Below are positions 24,928 to 34,570 of a DNA stretch of 64,000 bases, in pieces. Position 1 is the stretch's first letter; each line of letters opens with the position of its first letter. This DNA comes from Panacagrimonas sp963975245 (GTDB lineage: Bacteria > Pseudomonadota > Gammaproteobacteria > Nevskiales > Nevskiaceae). The position numbers and the translations under genes are program-made. A model generated the notes under the pieces. The model ran no database searches. It saw only the letters and a program-made list of their open reading frames with translations, and had not been told where the DNA came from. Location of the stretch: contig CAXBFJ010000007.1 in NCBI GenBank assembly GCA_963975245.1, forward strand, positions 1 through 64,000, written 5' to 3'.

Positions 24928-27083
24928 GGCGCTGCTTCGGTGGCCTGTGACGGAATGACGGGTACCGGCACAGTCTCCGGGGCGATCAGATTGCCCGGCG
25001 CAGCAGGCGCGTAGAGGATGGCAGCGCCGGTTTCTGTCTCGACCGCTTCGCCCGGGGCCTGCTCGGCGGCATCCTCGGCCTGTGCGGCAACACGCTCTGC
25101 TTCAGCAGCGGCGCGAATCTCCTCCCCACGTGCAGCGTATGCATCGTAGGGTTCCAGCAGGATGCGATTGCCACCGACCAGGGGAACAGGACCCGCTTCG
25201 GCATTCTGCAATTGTAGTTCGCGCAGTGAGTCGTACTTTTGGCGCGAGTAGTAGTCGCCTTCGCTTTGTTTGCGCAGGATGGCAGGCTTGATGAAGATCA
25301 TCAGATTGCGCTTGCCTTTTGAGATCGAGCGGAAGCGGAACAAGCTGCCGATCAAGGGAATATCGCCAAGGATCGGAACGCTGCGCTTGGTGTCGTTGAT
25401 GTTGTCATCAATCAAGCCGCCGATCACCAGTACCTGACCATCTTCCACACTGACAGTGTTGGTCAGCGTGCGCTTGTTGGTGACCAGATCAACCGCGCCA
25501 CCGGTCGAGCCACTGGCCAGGCTGGAAATCTCAAGCTTGAGCTTGAGCTTGATGTTGTTGCCTTCATTGATCTGCGGTGTGATGCCCAGCGTCAGGCCCA
25601 CGTCCTTGCGCTCAATGGTCTGGAAGGGGTTGATGCTTGACCCACCAGTTGCGCCGGTATTGCTGAACGATCCAGTCAGAAACGGCACTTCCTGACCTAC
25701 GGATATTTCCGCTTCCTCGTTATCCAATGTCACCAGGGTGGGGGTGGAAAGAACGTTGGAATCGCCGTTTCCCTTGATCGCCTTGAGCAGAAGGGCAAGG
25801 CTGGTGCCGTTGTCACCGCCATCACGACCACCCGCGATGTTGATGCCATTGCTGAGCAAGCCCAGTGCTGCCAGATCGGTACTGCCGCTTCCACCGAGCG
25901 CTGCACCGGCACCGGAAATTGCTGCAGCGGTAGCGGGGTCGAGCAGGCCGGCGGCCGCAATGCTGCCGCGGTTGAATACAGCCCAGTCGATGCCCAGCGA
26001 TCCGGATTTGGAATCGTTGACCTCGGCGATGATGCCTTCGACCAGGATCTGCGCGCGCCGGATATCGAGCTTGGCAATGACATCCCGAATCTGGCGCATC
26101 GGCTTGGGCGGTGCGGTGATGATGATCGAGTTGGTATCGGGTTCGGCCAGCACGCGGATTTCGCCGCTGCCGCTGCCGCCGCTGCGTCGTCCGCCGGGCT
26201 GGTCTGAGCCGCCCGGGGTCGGCGTGCTGACCTGCTCGGCGTAGCCTTCCAGAATCGGCGCCAGGTTTTCAGCGCTCGCGTAGCGCAGATAGACCACTTG
26301 GGTTGCGCCGTCTTCGCCGACGGGGACATCCAGTTTTTCGAGAATTTCGAGCAGTTTCTGGCGCTCTGAGCGATCGCCGGCGATCAGCACGGAATTGGAT
26401 CGCTCATCGGCAATGATGGCGATGGGCTGCGCAGAAGGATCCTGCTGTTTCTTGTCGCCCTGATTCAGGGTGCTGAGCACGCGCACCACTTCGGCGGCCG
26501 AGGCGTGCTCCAGGCGAACCAGATCAATGCCGCGGTCCGTGGATTGGTCAATCTGGCGGATCAGGCGGCCCAGTCGGGTCACGTTGGCCGCCCGGTCCGA
26601 GATGATCAGCATGTTGCTGGGCGCGTAGGCGGCCAGATGTCCCCATTGCGGGACCAGCGGGCGCAGGATCGGTACCAGCTGCGCGGCGGAGACGTTCTCG
26701 ATGACGTAAACATGAGTCACAACTTCGTCGTCAGCGCCGCCGGACCGGATGGAATCATTGCCGCTGCCGTCCTGGCGGGCATTGGTTTCCGGCACGATCT
26801 TGGTGGTAGAACCCGCCGGGATGGCCGCAAAACCCTGTACCTGCAATACCGCGAGAAAGGTCTGGTAGAGCGCGCGGTCATCCATCGGGCTCGATGAAAT
26901 GACCGTGACTTTGCCCTTGACCCGTGGATCGACGATGAAATTGCGACCCGTGACCTCGCTGACCGTCTGGATCAGGGTGCCGATATCCGCATCCTTGAGA
27001 TTCAGGGTGACTTCGGCGCGTGTCGCAAAGCTCAGGCCCAGCAGGCACAGGGCGATGCCGATCCTCGATAAATTTTTCATCAA
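24924..27083 (-). CDS. gspD: Type II secretion outer-membrane secretin GspD
   Basis: Forms the outer-membrane channel of the type II secretion system. 719 residues: a signal peptide (ending ATRAE, about 23), N0 domain, three N domains (THVYVIENVSAAQLVPILRPLV, LVRLEHASAAEVVRVLSTL, QVVYLRYASAENLAPILEGYA) and the C-terminal secretin domain. The last has VPFLTGSF, VGLTLGITPQINEGNNIKLKL and VPILGDIPLIGSLFRFRS. A Gly/Ser-rich linker lies near 285-305 and an Ala/Glu-rich tail follows the secretin core. It begins 4 bases after gspC and overlaps gspE. Confidence 0.96.
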   Translation of the reverse strand: MMKNLSRIGIALCLLGLSFATRAEVTLNLKDADIGTLIQTVSEVTGRNFIVDPRVKGKVTVISSSPMDDRALYQTFLAVLQVQGFAAIPAGSTTKIVPETNARQDGSGNDSIRSGGADDEVVTHVYVIENVSAAQLVPILRPLVPQWGHLAAYAPSNMLIISDRAANVTRLGRLIRQIDQSTDRGIDLVRLEHASAAEVVRVLSTLNQGDKKQQDPSAQPIAIIADERSNSVLIAGDRSERQKLLEILEKLDVPVGEDGATQVVYLRYASAENLAPILEGYAEQVSTPTPGGSDQPGGRRSGGSGSGEIRVLAEPDTNSIIITAPPKPMRQIRDVIAKLDIRRAQILVEGIIAEVNDSKSGSLGIDWAVFNRGSIAAAGLLDPATAAAISGAGAALGGSGSTDLAALGLLSNGINIAGGRDGGDNGTSLALLLKAIKGNGDSNVLSTPTLVTLDNEEAEISVGQEVPFLTGSFSNTGATGGSSINPFQTIERKDVGLTLGITPQINEGNNIKLKLKLEISSLASGSTGGAVDLVTNKRTLTNTVSVEDGQVLVIGGLIDDNINDTKRSVPILGDIPLIGSLFRFRSISKGKRNLMIFIKPAILRKQSEGDYYSRQKYDSLRELQLQNAEAGPVPLVGGNRILLEPYDAYAARGEEIRAAAEAERVAAQAEDAAEQAPGEAVETETGAAILYAPAAPGNLIAPETVPVPVIPSQATEAAP

Positions 27084-27087
27084 GACT

Positions 27088-28017
27088 TCAATTGAAAGTG
27101 ACGTTCATGGTCTGCTCGCGACCACCGCGTTCGACCACGATAGTGAGGCTGGTGGCCTGGCTGAGCTGGCCGAGCATCTGCAGGGCCGTGTTGGCATCGT
27201 TCAATTGTATGCCATTGACCTGCGTGACCAAGTCGCCGGGACGCAGCCCGGCCGCCGTGAAGGCCGCTCTTTCGCGGCCCGGATACAGGCGATAACCGCG
27301 CAACTGCCCGCCGCGCGACGCAGGCTGGACGCGTACATAGTTGGCCGCCTGGCCTGGATCTGCCAGCAATTTTTCACGAATATCGCTGAGCATCGCAGCA
27401 GTATCTGCGCTGACGGAGACGGCATCATTCCGATTATTGGCTACTGAGCGTTGCTGACCTGGGCTGGCGGACCGCGCAGTTGCAGCGCCTTCGAGCTTCT
27501 GCATGCGCAGGGTTTCAAGCTGGCCGGCGCGGGCCAGGATCACGCGATCCGGGAAAATGGCCTGCAGTCGGACACCCTTGTCCACGTCATCGCCGATGGC
27601 GTAGGGCTTGCCGTCGATCTGGGGCGAGGAGATCAGTGCGCGTGAGCCTCGCTCGGCAGTCGCGGCAAGGATGCCGAACAAGGTCAGATTGAGACGGGTA
27701 TCGGGTGCGTCTTCGATGTCCTGCGGCGCTTCGGTCTTGGGCGCCTCGAATTTGCCGAACAGGTTGGCCGCCACGATGCGCGCAATGGCCTGACGATTGC
27801 CGGCGTCAGCGCTGGCGGGCGTGGCCCCCGAGGTTTGCAGGCCGCTCGCCGGTAAGGCTTCAGCTTCGGGCGCGGGAACAAACTGCCAGGCAAGGCGGGC
27901 CAGCGCGCTGCCGATCAGGATCACCAAGACAATCTCCGCGAGGCGGGGAATCAGTCTGCCGTAGCGCTCGTATGCGCGGGTCAGGACCGGGGGCAGGGCG
28001 ATGCTGGAAGAGGCCAT
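27088..28017 (-). CDS. gspC: Type II secretion inner-membrane protein GspC
   Basis: Links the secretin to the inner-membrane platform. The 309 residues have a short cytoplasmic start, one membrane helix (about 26-46, AEIVLVILIGSALARLAWQF), a Pro/Ala linker and the HR domain with ANLFGKF and LNLTLFGILAA. A C-terminal PDZ domain contains GYRLYPGRERAAFTAAGLRPGDLVTQVNGIQLND. It is the first gene of the minus-strand gspCDEF run; 203 bases separate it from the divergent SDR gene. No gspG-N is found on either side in this window. Confidence 0.9.
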   Translation of the reverse strand: MASSSIALPPVLTRAYERYGRLIPRLAEIVLVILIGSALARLAWQFVPAPEAEALPASGLQTSGATPASADAGNRQAIARIVAANLFGKFEAPKTEAPQDIEDAPDTRLNLTLFGILAATAERGSRALISSPQIDGKPYAIGDDVDKGVRLQAIFPDRVILARAGQLETLRMQKLEGAATARSASPGQQRSVANNRNDAVSVSADTAAMLSDIREKLLADPGQAANYVRVQPASRGGQLRGYRLYPGRERAAFTAAGLRPGDLVTQVNGIQLNDANTALQMLGQLSQATSLTIVVERGGREQTMNVTFN

Positions 28018-28220
28018 CGCCCATGATAGCTTGCGCCTGATGAAGTTCGCAGGTCAGGCCTGCGCCGTTCCCTGAATCTGCCCTGCATCGCCGCGTGACG
28101 TTTTTCGTCGGCGAATTGTCCATCGTCTCACCCGCAAGGTGCCCAGACTATTGCTCATCGAGTCTCGACAAAACCCGTCGGGGCGAACGGTTATCTCAAC
28201 AGCATGAATGCGGAGACACG

Positions 28221-28967
28221 ATGAGACTTTCAGGAAAAACGGCGCTCATTACGGGTGGCACCAGTGGCATTGGCCTGGCTACGGCCAGAAGATTTGTTCA
28301 GGAAGGCGCCAAGGTGGCCGTGACGGGCCGCGACGAATCCAAGTTTGAGGACGTCGCAAAGATTCTGGGCGATAGCGCCCTGATCATTAAAGCTGAGGTT
28401 CGTTCGCAAGCGGACATGAAAAAGATGAGTGGGCAGATCAAGGAGCACTTTGGTGGTCTGGACATCTACTTTGGTAATGCGGGCCGTGCCCTCGACTCTC
28501 CGCTCGACACGACCGACGAGGCACTCTACGACGAGCTGATGGACACCAACGTCAAAGGGCTGTTCTTTTCAATGCAGGCCGTCGCCCCGCTGCTGCGAGA
28601 GGGCGGCTCGGTCATCCTCAACACCAGTTTTACCAACCAGGTGGGCCGGATCGGCCTGTCACTCACGGCGGCGTCCAAGGCGGCGGTACGCTCGCTGGCG
28701 CGGACCTGGTCGCAAGAGCTTCTGCCGCGCAAGATTCGCGTCAACGCAGTGTCCCCTGGCTTTATCAAAACGCCGATCATGTCGCGAATGGGCATGGGCC
28801 CCGAAGAGGTGCGCAGCCAACAGACGGCAGCGGCAACGCTGGTTCCGTTAGGCCGCATGGGCGAGCCCGATGAGATTGCCGCTGCGGCGCTGTTTCTAGC
28901 CAGCGACGAGTCCAGATATGTCGTCGGCGCCGAGTTGGTGGTCGACGGCGGCATATCGCAACTCTGA
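28221..28967 (+). CDS. SDR family protein lacking the catalytic Tyr
   Basis: 248 residues with the short-chain dehydrogenase fold: nucleotide motif TGGTSGIG (11-18), the NAG block (86-88), Ser136 in ILNTS, Lys153, and the C-terminal VSPGFIKTPI and DGG. The active-site YxxxK is changed: residues 149-153 read TAASK, so the proton-donating Tyr is Thr149 (codon ACG). Ser136 and Lys153 keep the normal spacing. The protein may be a poor oxidoreductase, use another donor or have a non-catalytic role. GGAG lies 6 bases before ATG 28221. Substrate unknown; NADP(H) binding is likely from the motif. Confidence 0.85.
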   Translation: MRLSGKTALITGGTSGIGLATARRFVQEGAKVAVTGRDESKFEDVAKILGDSALIIKAEVRSQADMKKMSGQIKEHFGGLDIYFGNAGRALDSPLDTTDEALYDELMDTNVKGLFFSMQAVAPLLREGGSVILNTSFTNQVGRIGLSLTAASKAAVRSLARTWSQELLPRKIRVNAVSPGFIKTPIMSRMGMGPEEVRSQQTAAATLVPLGRMGEPDEIAAAALFLASDESRYVVGAELVVDGGISQL

Positions 28968-29086
28968 TTCAAGCTCTGGGGCGCACGATCAAGGCTTGAC
29001 AGGCAAATGCCCAGAACAGCTCGCGTTGGCGTCTTCTGGCAGTCAGGTCAACTAGCCCCGCGCTCGCTTCCGGAGCCATTGTGAGT

Positions 29087-30094
29087 TTACGAGGCAGATG
29101 GCGAGGCCCCGTTGCTTACGGGAGAAGGCAGCTGAGCGGGGCCGCTTTTTCGGATCGTCCGCGGAGTCTTGCCGAGCACGCGCAGAAACGCTTGCCGCAT
29201 CCGGTCCGCGTCAGTGAATCCCACCGAGCGCGCAATCGCGCTCAGAGATTCACGGTTTTCTTCTACCCGCGGCTTGGCTGTTTCGACGCGCAACCGCTCA
29301 ACCAGTTTTGCGGGTGTGCTACCGGTGGCCTTGAAGAAGGCGCGACTGAACTGCCGGATGCTCAGATTGGCGATATCAGCGAGACGTTCCAGCGGCAGTG
29401 ATGATGAGAGATTGTCGCGGATAAAAGACATCACGCCGCGGATGCGATCCGAGTCTGGGTCCAGGCGTAGCAAAGAGGAAAACTGCATTTGCCCGCCCGC
29501 GCGCCGGTGGTAGACAACCAGCTGTCGGGCCACCGCACGCGCAACGGTTTTGCCAAGATCTTCCTCGATCAGGCTCAGCGCAAGGTCGATTCCGGCGGTG
29601 ATGCCGGCGGAGGTCCAGATCCGGTCGTCTTGGGTGAAGATGCGATCACCATCGACGTGTATGCGTGGATAGCGCTTCTGCAGCTCAGGCGCGTACATCC
29701 AGTGGGTTGTTGCGCGGCGCCCGTCGAGCAGACCGGCCTCCGCCAGAATGAATGCCCCAACGCAAACGCTGGCCACCCGACGCACGCCCGCGTTGAATGA
29801 GGCGCGCACAAACGCAGTGTCCGCGGCGCGGACCGGTTCTTCAGCGGTGTACTCGCCGCCAATCACGAACAAGGTATCCAGCCCTTCCATGTCAGCTGCT
29901 TCACTGCCGACCGTGACACCTTCAGCACTGCGTACCTCGCCTCCTGCGACCGAGAACACACGAATCCGGTAGCGCTCACCGCCCAGCCAGTTCGCCAGAT
30001 GAAAGGGTTCCAGGGCGCCGCTCAGGTCCAGCAGCGTGAACTTCGGTGTGATGAAGAAGCCGAGCGTCAATGCAGCGCGATGCGTCATCGTCAA
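29087..30094 (-). CDS. GlxA-type transcriptional regulator (DJ-1/PfpI + AraC)
   Basis: 335 residues: an N-terminal DJ-1/PfpI-like ligand domain (about 10-185, with the nucleophile-elbow Cys in SVCVGAFILAEAGLLDGRRATTHW) and a C-terminal AraC helix-turn-helix pair (about 210-320). The latter has LADIANLSIRQFSRAFFKATGSTPAKLVERLRVE and SLSAIARSVGFTDADRMRQAFLRVLGKTP. Such proteins are one-component regulators. It diverges across 135 bases from a DJ-1/PfpI enzyme gene, which is a likely target. It converges on the SDR gene. Confidence 0.9.
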   Translation of the reverse strand: MTMTHRAALTLGFFITPKFTLLDLSGALEPFHLANWLGGERYRIRVFSVAGGEVRSAEGVTVGSEAADMEGLDTLFVIGGEYTAEEPVRAADTAFVRASFNAGVRRVASVCVGAFILAEAGLLDGRRATTHWMYAPELQKRYPRIHVDGDRIFTQDDRIWTSAGITAGIDLALSLIEEDLGKTVARAVARQLVVYHRRAGGQMQFSSLLRLDPDSDRIRGVMSFIRDNLSSSLPLERLADIANLSIRQFSRAFFKATGSTPAKLVERLRVETAKPRVEENRESLSAIARSVGFTDADRMRQAFLRVLGKTPRTIRKSGPAQLPSPVSNGASPSAS

Positions 30095-30229
30095 AGCCTT
30101 TTTGGAGGAGTGGGCGAAGCCTAGTTAAAGACAATCCAGACGTGTGGATTCTGTCCGAAATCGTTGGAAATTCGTCCATTGATCGGGCTTGGCCTGCTTC
30201 AGACTGCCATCTTCGACAAGGAGAAACCC

Positions 30230-30913
30230 ATGAAGATTGCCTGCATCCTCTATCCAAAATTCACATCAGCCGATTTGATTAATCCGATCACCGTCTGGCA
30301 GTTCGTGCCCGGCGTGGAATTCGAGTTCATCGCCGCTGAGAAAGGCCCGATTGATACGGATACCGGGCTGAGCTTCAATGCCTCTCACACCTACGCAGAG
30401 GCTTCGCCGAATCCAGACGTGGTGTTTGTTCCCGGCGGCGGCAAACCGACCTTCGATGCACTTTCAGACGAAGCTTTGCTGGAAACGATTGCGCGATTGA
30501 GTCAGAACGCGAACTGGGTCAGCAGCGTCTGTACCGGCTCCCTGCTCCTGGGCGCGGCCGGACTCCTGCAGGGCTACAAGGCCGCCTGCCATTGGTATCC
30601 GCGTGAATGGCTCAGCAAGTTTGGCGCAAGTCCATCTGATGATCGCGTTGTGATTGATCGAAACCGCGCCACCGGTGGCGGTGTGACAGCCGGTATGGAT
30701 TTCGCGCTGAGCATGGCCGCGCAATGGGGCGGCGACGGCGCGGGCCGGCTGATCGAATTGATTGTCGAGTATGCGCCGGAGCCGCCGTTCAAGACCGGTC
30801 GTCCAGAGCTTGCGGACGCGGCGACGCTCGCCGCTGCCCGCGAGGCGATGGCGGCCGAATTTTCCGAATCGGTGGTCGAGCGGGCGGCGCAGCGAATCGC
30901 GGCCCTGGCTTGA
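30230..30913 (+). CDS. DJ-1/PfpI family protein (isonitrile hydratase-like)
   Basis: 227 residues starting MKIACILYPKFTSADL, with the DJ-1/PfpI core: VVFVPGGGKPTFDAL and the nucleophile Cys in SSVCTGSLLLGAAGLLQGYKAACHW. TGGGVTAGMDFALSMAA follows. This arrangement resembles isonitrile hydratases, which turn isonitriles into N-formamides, but the substrate is not proven. AAGGAG before ATG 30230 is a strong ribosome site. It is divergent from a GlxA-type regulator sharing the same fold, suggesting local control. Confidence 0.85.
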   Translation: MKIACILYPKFTSADLINPITVWQFVPGVEFEFIAAEKGPIDTDTGLSFNASHTYAEASPNPDVVFVPGGGKPTFDALSDEALLETIARLSQNANWVSSVCTGSLLLGAAGLLQGYKAACHWYPREWLSKFGASPSDDRVVIDRNRATGGGVTAGMDFALSMAAQWGGDGAGRLIELIVEYAPEPPFKTGRPELADAATLAAAREAMAAEFSESVVERAAQRIAALA

Positions 30914-30916
30914 GAA

Positions 30917-30992
30917 GAGGCAACAGATTTGCCTCAAGCCGGATCGCCGCGCTCAAGCTGAGGCGAAGGCAGGTGTCAAAGGCTTTCGCCTC
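30917..30992. terminator. Two hairpins between convergent genes
   Basis: GAGGCAA/TTGCCTC (30917-30935, 5-base loop) and GAGGCGAA/TTCGCCTC (30960-30992) lie between the convergent PfpI gene and ureG. Neither has a clear T-run, so they are weak or Rho-assisted ends, or merely structure protecting mRNA 3' ends. Confidence 0.4.
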
Positions 30993-31013
30993 CGGCAAGA
31001 AGGCAAATGACAG

Positions 31014-31643
<630 letters not shown>

Positions 31644-31647
31644 GCTT

Positions 31648-32304
31648 TCAACTCCTGAATAGTCTCGAATACTGGGTTTCGTGCTGACTGCTGAGAATGG
31701 CCAGCATTGGGGTTTGTGTGCTGAGTTCATCATCACCCATCTGTTGCGCGATCTCGATGCTGCGATCAACGCTCTGGCGCAATTTCAGCAGCAGACGCTG
31801 ACCAGCGGATTGTCCAAGGGGCACGGTCTTGAGTGCTGCCATCACCTGATTCTCCAGCCATCCGTAGAGATAGGCGGTAAGACCATCGGTCTCATCAATG
31901 TCCCAGCGCGTACAGACCCAGGCGTGTGCCGCCGGATAGCCAACAGGATCCATGGGATAACTGAAGCGCTCATCGAGGCTCTTCATCATGCGAATGAGCG
32001 AGTACCCCATCTGTATGGTTTCTGCCCGCAATTCTGCGGTCTCGCGCGTGGCCAGAAACTCGCTGTTCCAATTTTCCAGTGCGGCGAGATCGTCGATTCG
32101 GAGTGCGCGAAACATGCGCAGCCAGACGGGCGCTTCGTACCGCGCGGCTACCATTTCCAGGCTGTCTTGCAGCCATGCTCCGGTGCTGGTCTCGTCATGT
32201 ACCAGCCCCGCATCAATGGCACTTTCCAGGCCTTGCGAATAGCTGTAGGCGCCAACCGGGAGGGAAGGGCTTGAGAGTTGCAGCAAGGCGGTCAGGCGAT
32301 TCAA
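31648..32304 (-). CDS. ureF: Urease accessory protein UreF
   Basis: Helical protein that, with UreD and UreG, loads nickel into urease. 218 residues with LQLSSPSLPVGAYSYSQGLE, FLATRETAELRAETIQMGYSL, the block GYPAAHAWVC and the C-terminal MAILSSQHETQYSRLFRS typical of UreF. Its start overlaps the ureE end by 4 bases. Translational coupling throughout the operon suggests fixed stoichiometry. Confidence 0.95.
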   Translation of the reverse strand: MNRLTALLQLSSPSLPVGAYSYSQGLESAIDAGLVHDETSTGAWLQDSLEMVAARYEAPVWLRMFRALRIDDLAALENWNSEFLATRETAELRAETIQMGYSLIRMMKSLDERFSYPMDPVGYPAAHAWVCTRWDIDETDGLTAYLYGWLENQVMAALKTVPLGQSAGQRLLLKLRQSVDRSIEIAQQMGDDELSTQTPMLAILSSQHETQYSRLFRS

Positions 32305-32864
32305 TTGGAGGACTCGAACGTGGCATCTGACAAGTCCGGCACACTTTGGCCATGCGCCTGGCGGGATAACAGCTCGCCCAGTACGCCAGCCGAGGCGTCG
32401 TGATCATGATCGTGACGATGTCCGCCGCCGTAGGCACCACTTTCGGGCTCGAAGGGCGCGCAGGCTTCTTCCACCTGCAGGCCCAGCCTGAGCAGCATGT
32501 CCTTGAGTACGGGATCGCGTTCGAGCTGCAGGCGTAGCGGCAGAATCTGCACTGGAATGTGCCGGTTGCCCAGATGGTAGGCCGCGCGAAGCAGGTCCAG
32601 TCGAGCGTCTGTCGAAGAGGCCTGCGCCTGAACCACGTAAACCTCCTGCGCAGCGGCCAGCACCTGGATCGTGCGGCCGTCATCGGACTGCAGAAGGTCG
32701 CCGCCGCGCAAGATGGTGCCACGTGGAAGAAACAGGCCGACTTCATCCCCGCCCTCATCCAATTGGGCGCGCAGGCGACACTTGCAGCGATCGGCATAGG
32801 ACAGTGTCAGGCTGCCCGCGCAGGCAGCGGTCACACCTTCAGCGAATGCATTGACGCGCAGCAT
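32301..32864 (-). CDS. ureE: Urease accessory nickel chaperone UreE
   Basis: Nickel metallochaperone of urease maturation. The 187 residues have the UreE N-terminal domain (about 15-70) and the C-terminal metal domain with LRAAYHLGNRHIPVQI, which contains the conserved interface His. A short His/Asp-rich stretch (GGHRHDHDHD, about 146-155) can bind extra nickel. ATG 32864 overlaps the ureC stop by one base (TGATG), so the longer frame is rejected. Confidence 0.95.
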   Translation of the reverse strand: MLRVNAFAEGVTAACAGSLTLSYADRCKCRLRAQLDEGGDEVGLFLPRGTILRGGDLLQSDDGRTIQVLAAAQEVYVVQAQASSTDARLDLLRAAYHLGNRHIPVQILPLRLQLERDPVLKDMLLRLGLQVEEACAPFEPESGAYGGGHRHDHDHDASAGVLGELLSRQAHGQSVPDLSDATFESSN

Positions 32865-34570
32865 CAGAATAGAAAATAGCGTTGGGCCATCGGCAGCTCG
32901 GTTGCGGGCTCGCAACTCAAGGACTGTCCGTCAGCGATGACCTCGTAGGTTTCCGGATCTACGCTGATCTGTGGGCGCAGATTGTTATGCACCATGTCGG
33001 CCTTGCCGATGTTGCGGCAATTCCTGACAGCCACCAGGGGCTTCTGCAAGCCGTACTTTTCTGCGATGCCCGCCTTGATGGATGACTGCGAAACAAAGCT
33101 GAGCGAACTGCGTACCAGGGCGCCGCCCGCCGCGCCAAACATGGGTCGGTAGTGCACAGGCTGTGGTGTGGGAATAGAGGCATTCGGGTCGCCCATTGCC
33201 GCTGCCGCAATGCTGCCGCCCTTGAGAATCAGCGACGGCTTCACCCCGAAAAAGGCAGGCTTCCACAGCACCAGGTCGGCCCATTTTCCTTTTTCAATTG
33301 AGCCCACTTCGTGCGCGATGCCGTGCGTGATGGCGGGATTGATGGTGTATTTGGCGACATATCGCTTGATGCGGAAATTGTCGTGTCGGGCGGTGTCGGG
33401 GCTTAGCGCACCTCTCTGAACTTTCATCTTGTGCGCGGTTTGCCAGGTGCGCATGATCACTTCGCCGACGCGGCCCATGGCCTGCGAGTCCGAGGCGATC
33501 ATGGAAAACGCGCCCAGATCATGAAGAATATCTTCGGCCGCGATGGTTTCTTTGCGAATGCGCGATTCGGCAAAGGCCACATCTTCAGCAATGCTGGCAT
33601 CCAGATGATGGCAAACCATGAGCATGTCCAGATGCTCATCCAGCGTATTGACCGTGTACGGACGTGTCGGGTTGGTCGAGGAGGGCAGCACATTGTTCTC
33701 GCCGCAGACCTTGATGATGTCCGGGGCATGGCCGCCGCCTGCACCTTCGGTGTGATAGGTATGAATGGTGCGGCCCTTGAAAGCCTTGACGGTGTGCTCG
33801 ACGAAGCCGGATTCATTGAGCGTGTCGGTATGAATGGCGACCTGGGTGTCGGTGTTGTCTGCGACGGAAAGACAGGTATCAATGGCAGCCGGTGTGGTGC
33901 CCCAGTCCTCGTGCAGCTTCAGCCCGATGGCGCCTGCCTTGATCTGCTCGGTCAGCGGTGCGGCCGTACTGGAATTGCCCTTGCCCAGGAAACCCAGATT
34001 CATCGGATACGCGTCGGCGGCCTGCAGCATTCTTTCGATATGCCAGGGGCCAGGTGTGCAGGTGGTAGCGTAGGTGCCGGTAGCGGGCCCGGTGCCGCCA
34101 CCGAGCATGGTCGTCACGCCGGACATCAGCGCTTCTTCGATCTGTTGCGGACAGATGAAGTGAATGTGGCTGTCAATGCCGCCGGCGGTGATGATCATGC
34201 CTTCTCCGGCAATGATCTCGGTCCCCGGGCCGATCACGATATCCACTCCCGGCTGGATGTCAGGATTGCCGGCTTTTCCAATGGCGCTGATGCGGCAATG
34301 CTTGATGCCGATGTCAGCCTTGACGATGCCCCAATGATCAATGATCAGGGCATTGGTAATGACAGTATCTGCGCAGTCCCTGGCAATGCGCTGCGATTGC
34401 CCCATGCCATCTCGAATGACCTTGCCGCCGCCAAACTTCACTTCCTCGCCGTAGCTTGTGAAGTCTTTCTCAACCTCCAGAATCAGCTCGGTATCCGCCA
34501 GGCGCATGCGATCGCCGGTGGTAGGGCCAAACATTTCTGCGTAGGCGCGCCGAGAAATTTTCGCGCTCAT
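32864..34570 (-). CDS. ureC: Urease subunit alpha
   Basis: Catalytic subunit of urease, which hydrolyses urea to ammonia and carbamate in the cytoplasm. 568 residues, the usual length. Metal-site blocks are present: the HIHF histidines in GGIDSHIHFICPQQIEEAL, the lysine to be carbamylated in GAIGLKLHEDWG, HTDTLNESGFVEHT and HTYHTEGAGGGHAPDII. The mobile flap with VCHHLD and the catalytic His are also seen, so the enzyme looks intact. It overlaps ureB by 4 bases and ureE by 1. Confidence 0.97.
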   Translation of the reverse strand: MSAKISRRAYAEMFGPTTGDRMRLADTELILEVEKDFTSYGEEVKFGGGKVIRDGMGQSQRIARDCADTVITNALIIDHWGIVKADIGIKHCRISAIGKAGNPDIQPGVDIVIGPGTEIIAGEGMIITAGGIDSHIHFICPQQIEEALMSGVTTMLGGGTGPATGTYATTCTPGPWHIERMLQAADAYPMNLGFLGKGNSSTAAPLTEQIKAGAIGLKLHEDWGTTPAAIDTCLSVADNTDTQVAIHTDTLNESGFVEHTVKAFKGRTIHTYHTEGAGGGHAPDIIKVCGENNVLPSSTNPTRPYTVNTLDEHLDMLMVCHHLDASIAEDVAFAESRIRKETIAAEDILHDLGAFSMIASDSQAMGRVGEVIMRTWQTAHKMKVQRGALSPDTARHDNFRIKRYVAKYTINPAITHGIAHEVGSIEKGKWADLVLWKPAFFGVKPSLILKGGSIAAAAMGDPNASIPTPQPVHYRPMFGAAGGALVRSSLSFVSQSSIKAGIAEKYGLQKPLVAVRNCRNIGKADMVHNNLRPQISVDPETYEVIADGQSLSCEPATELPMAQRYFLF

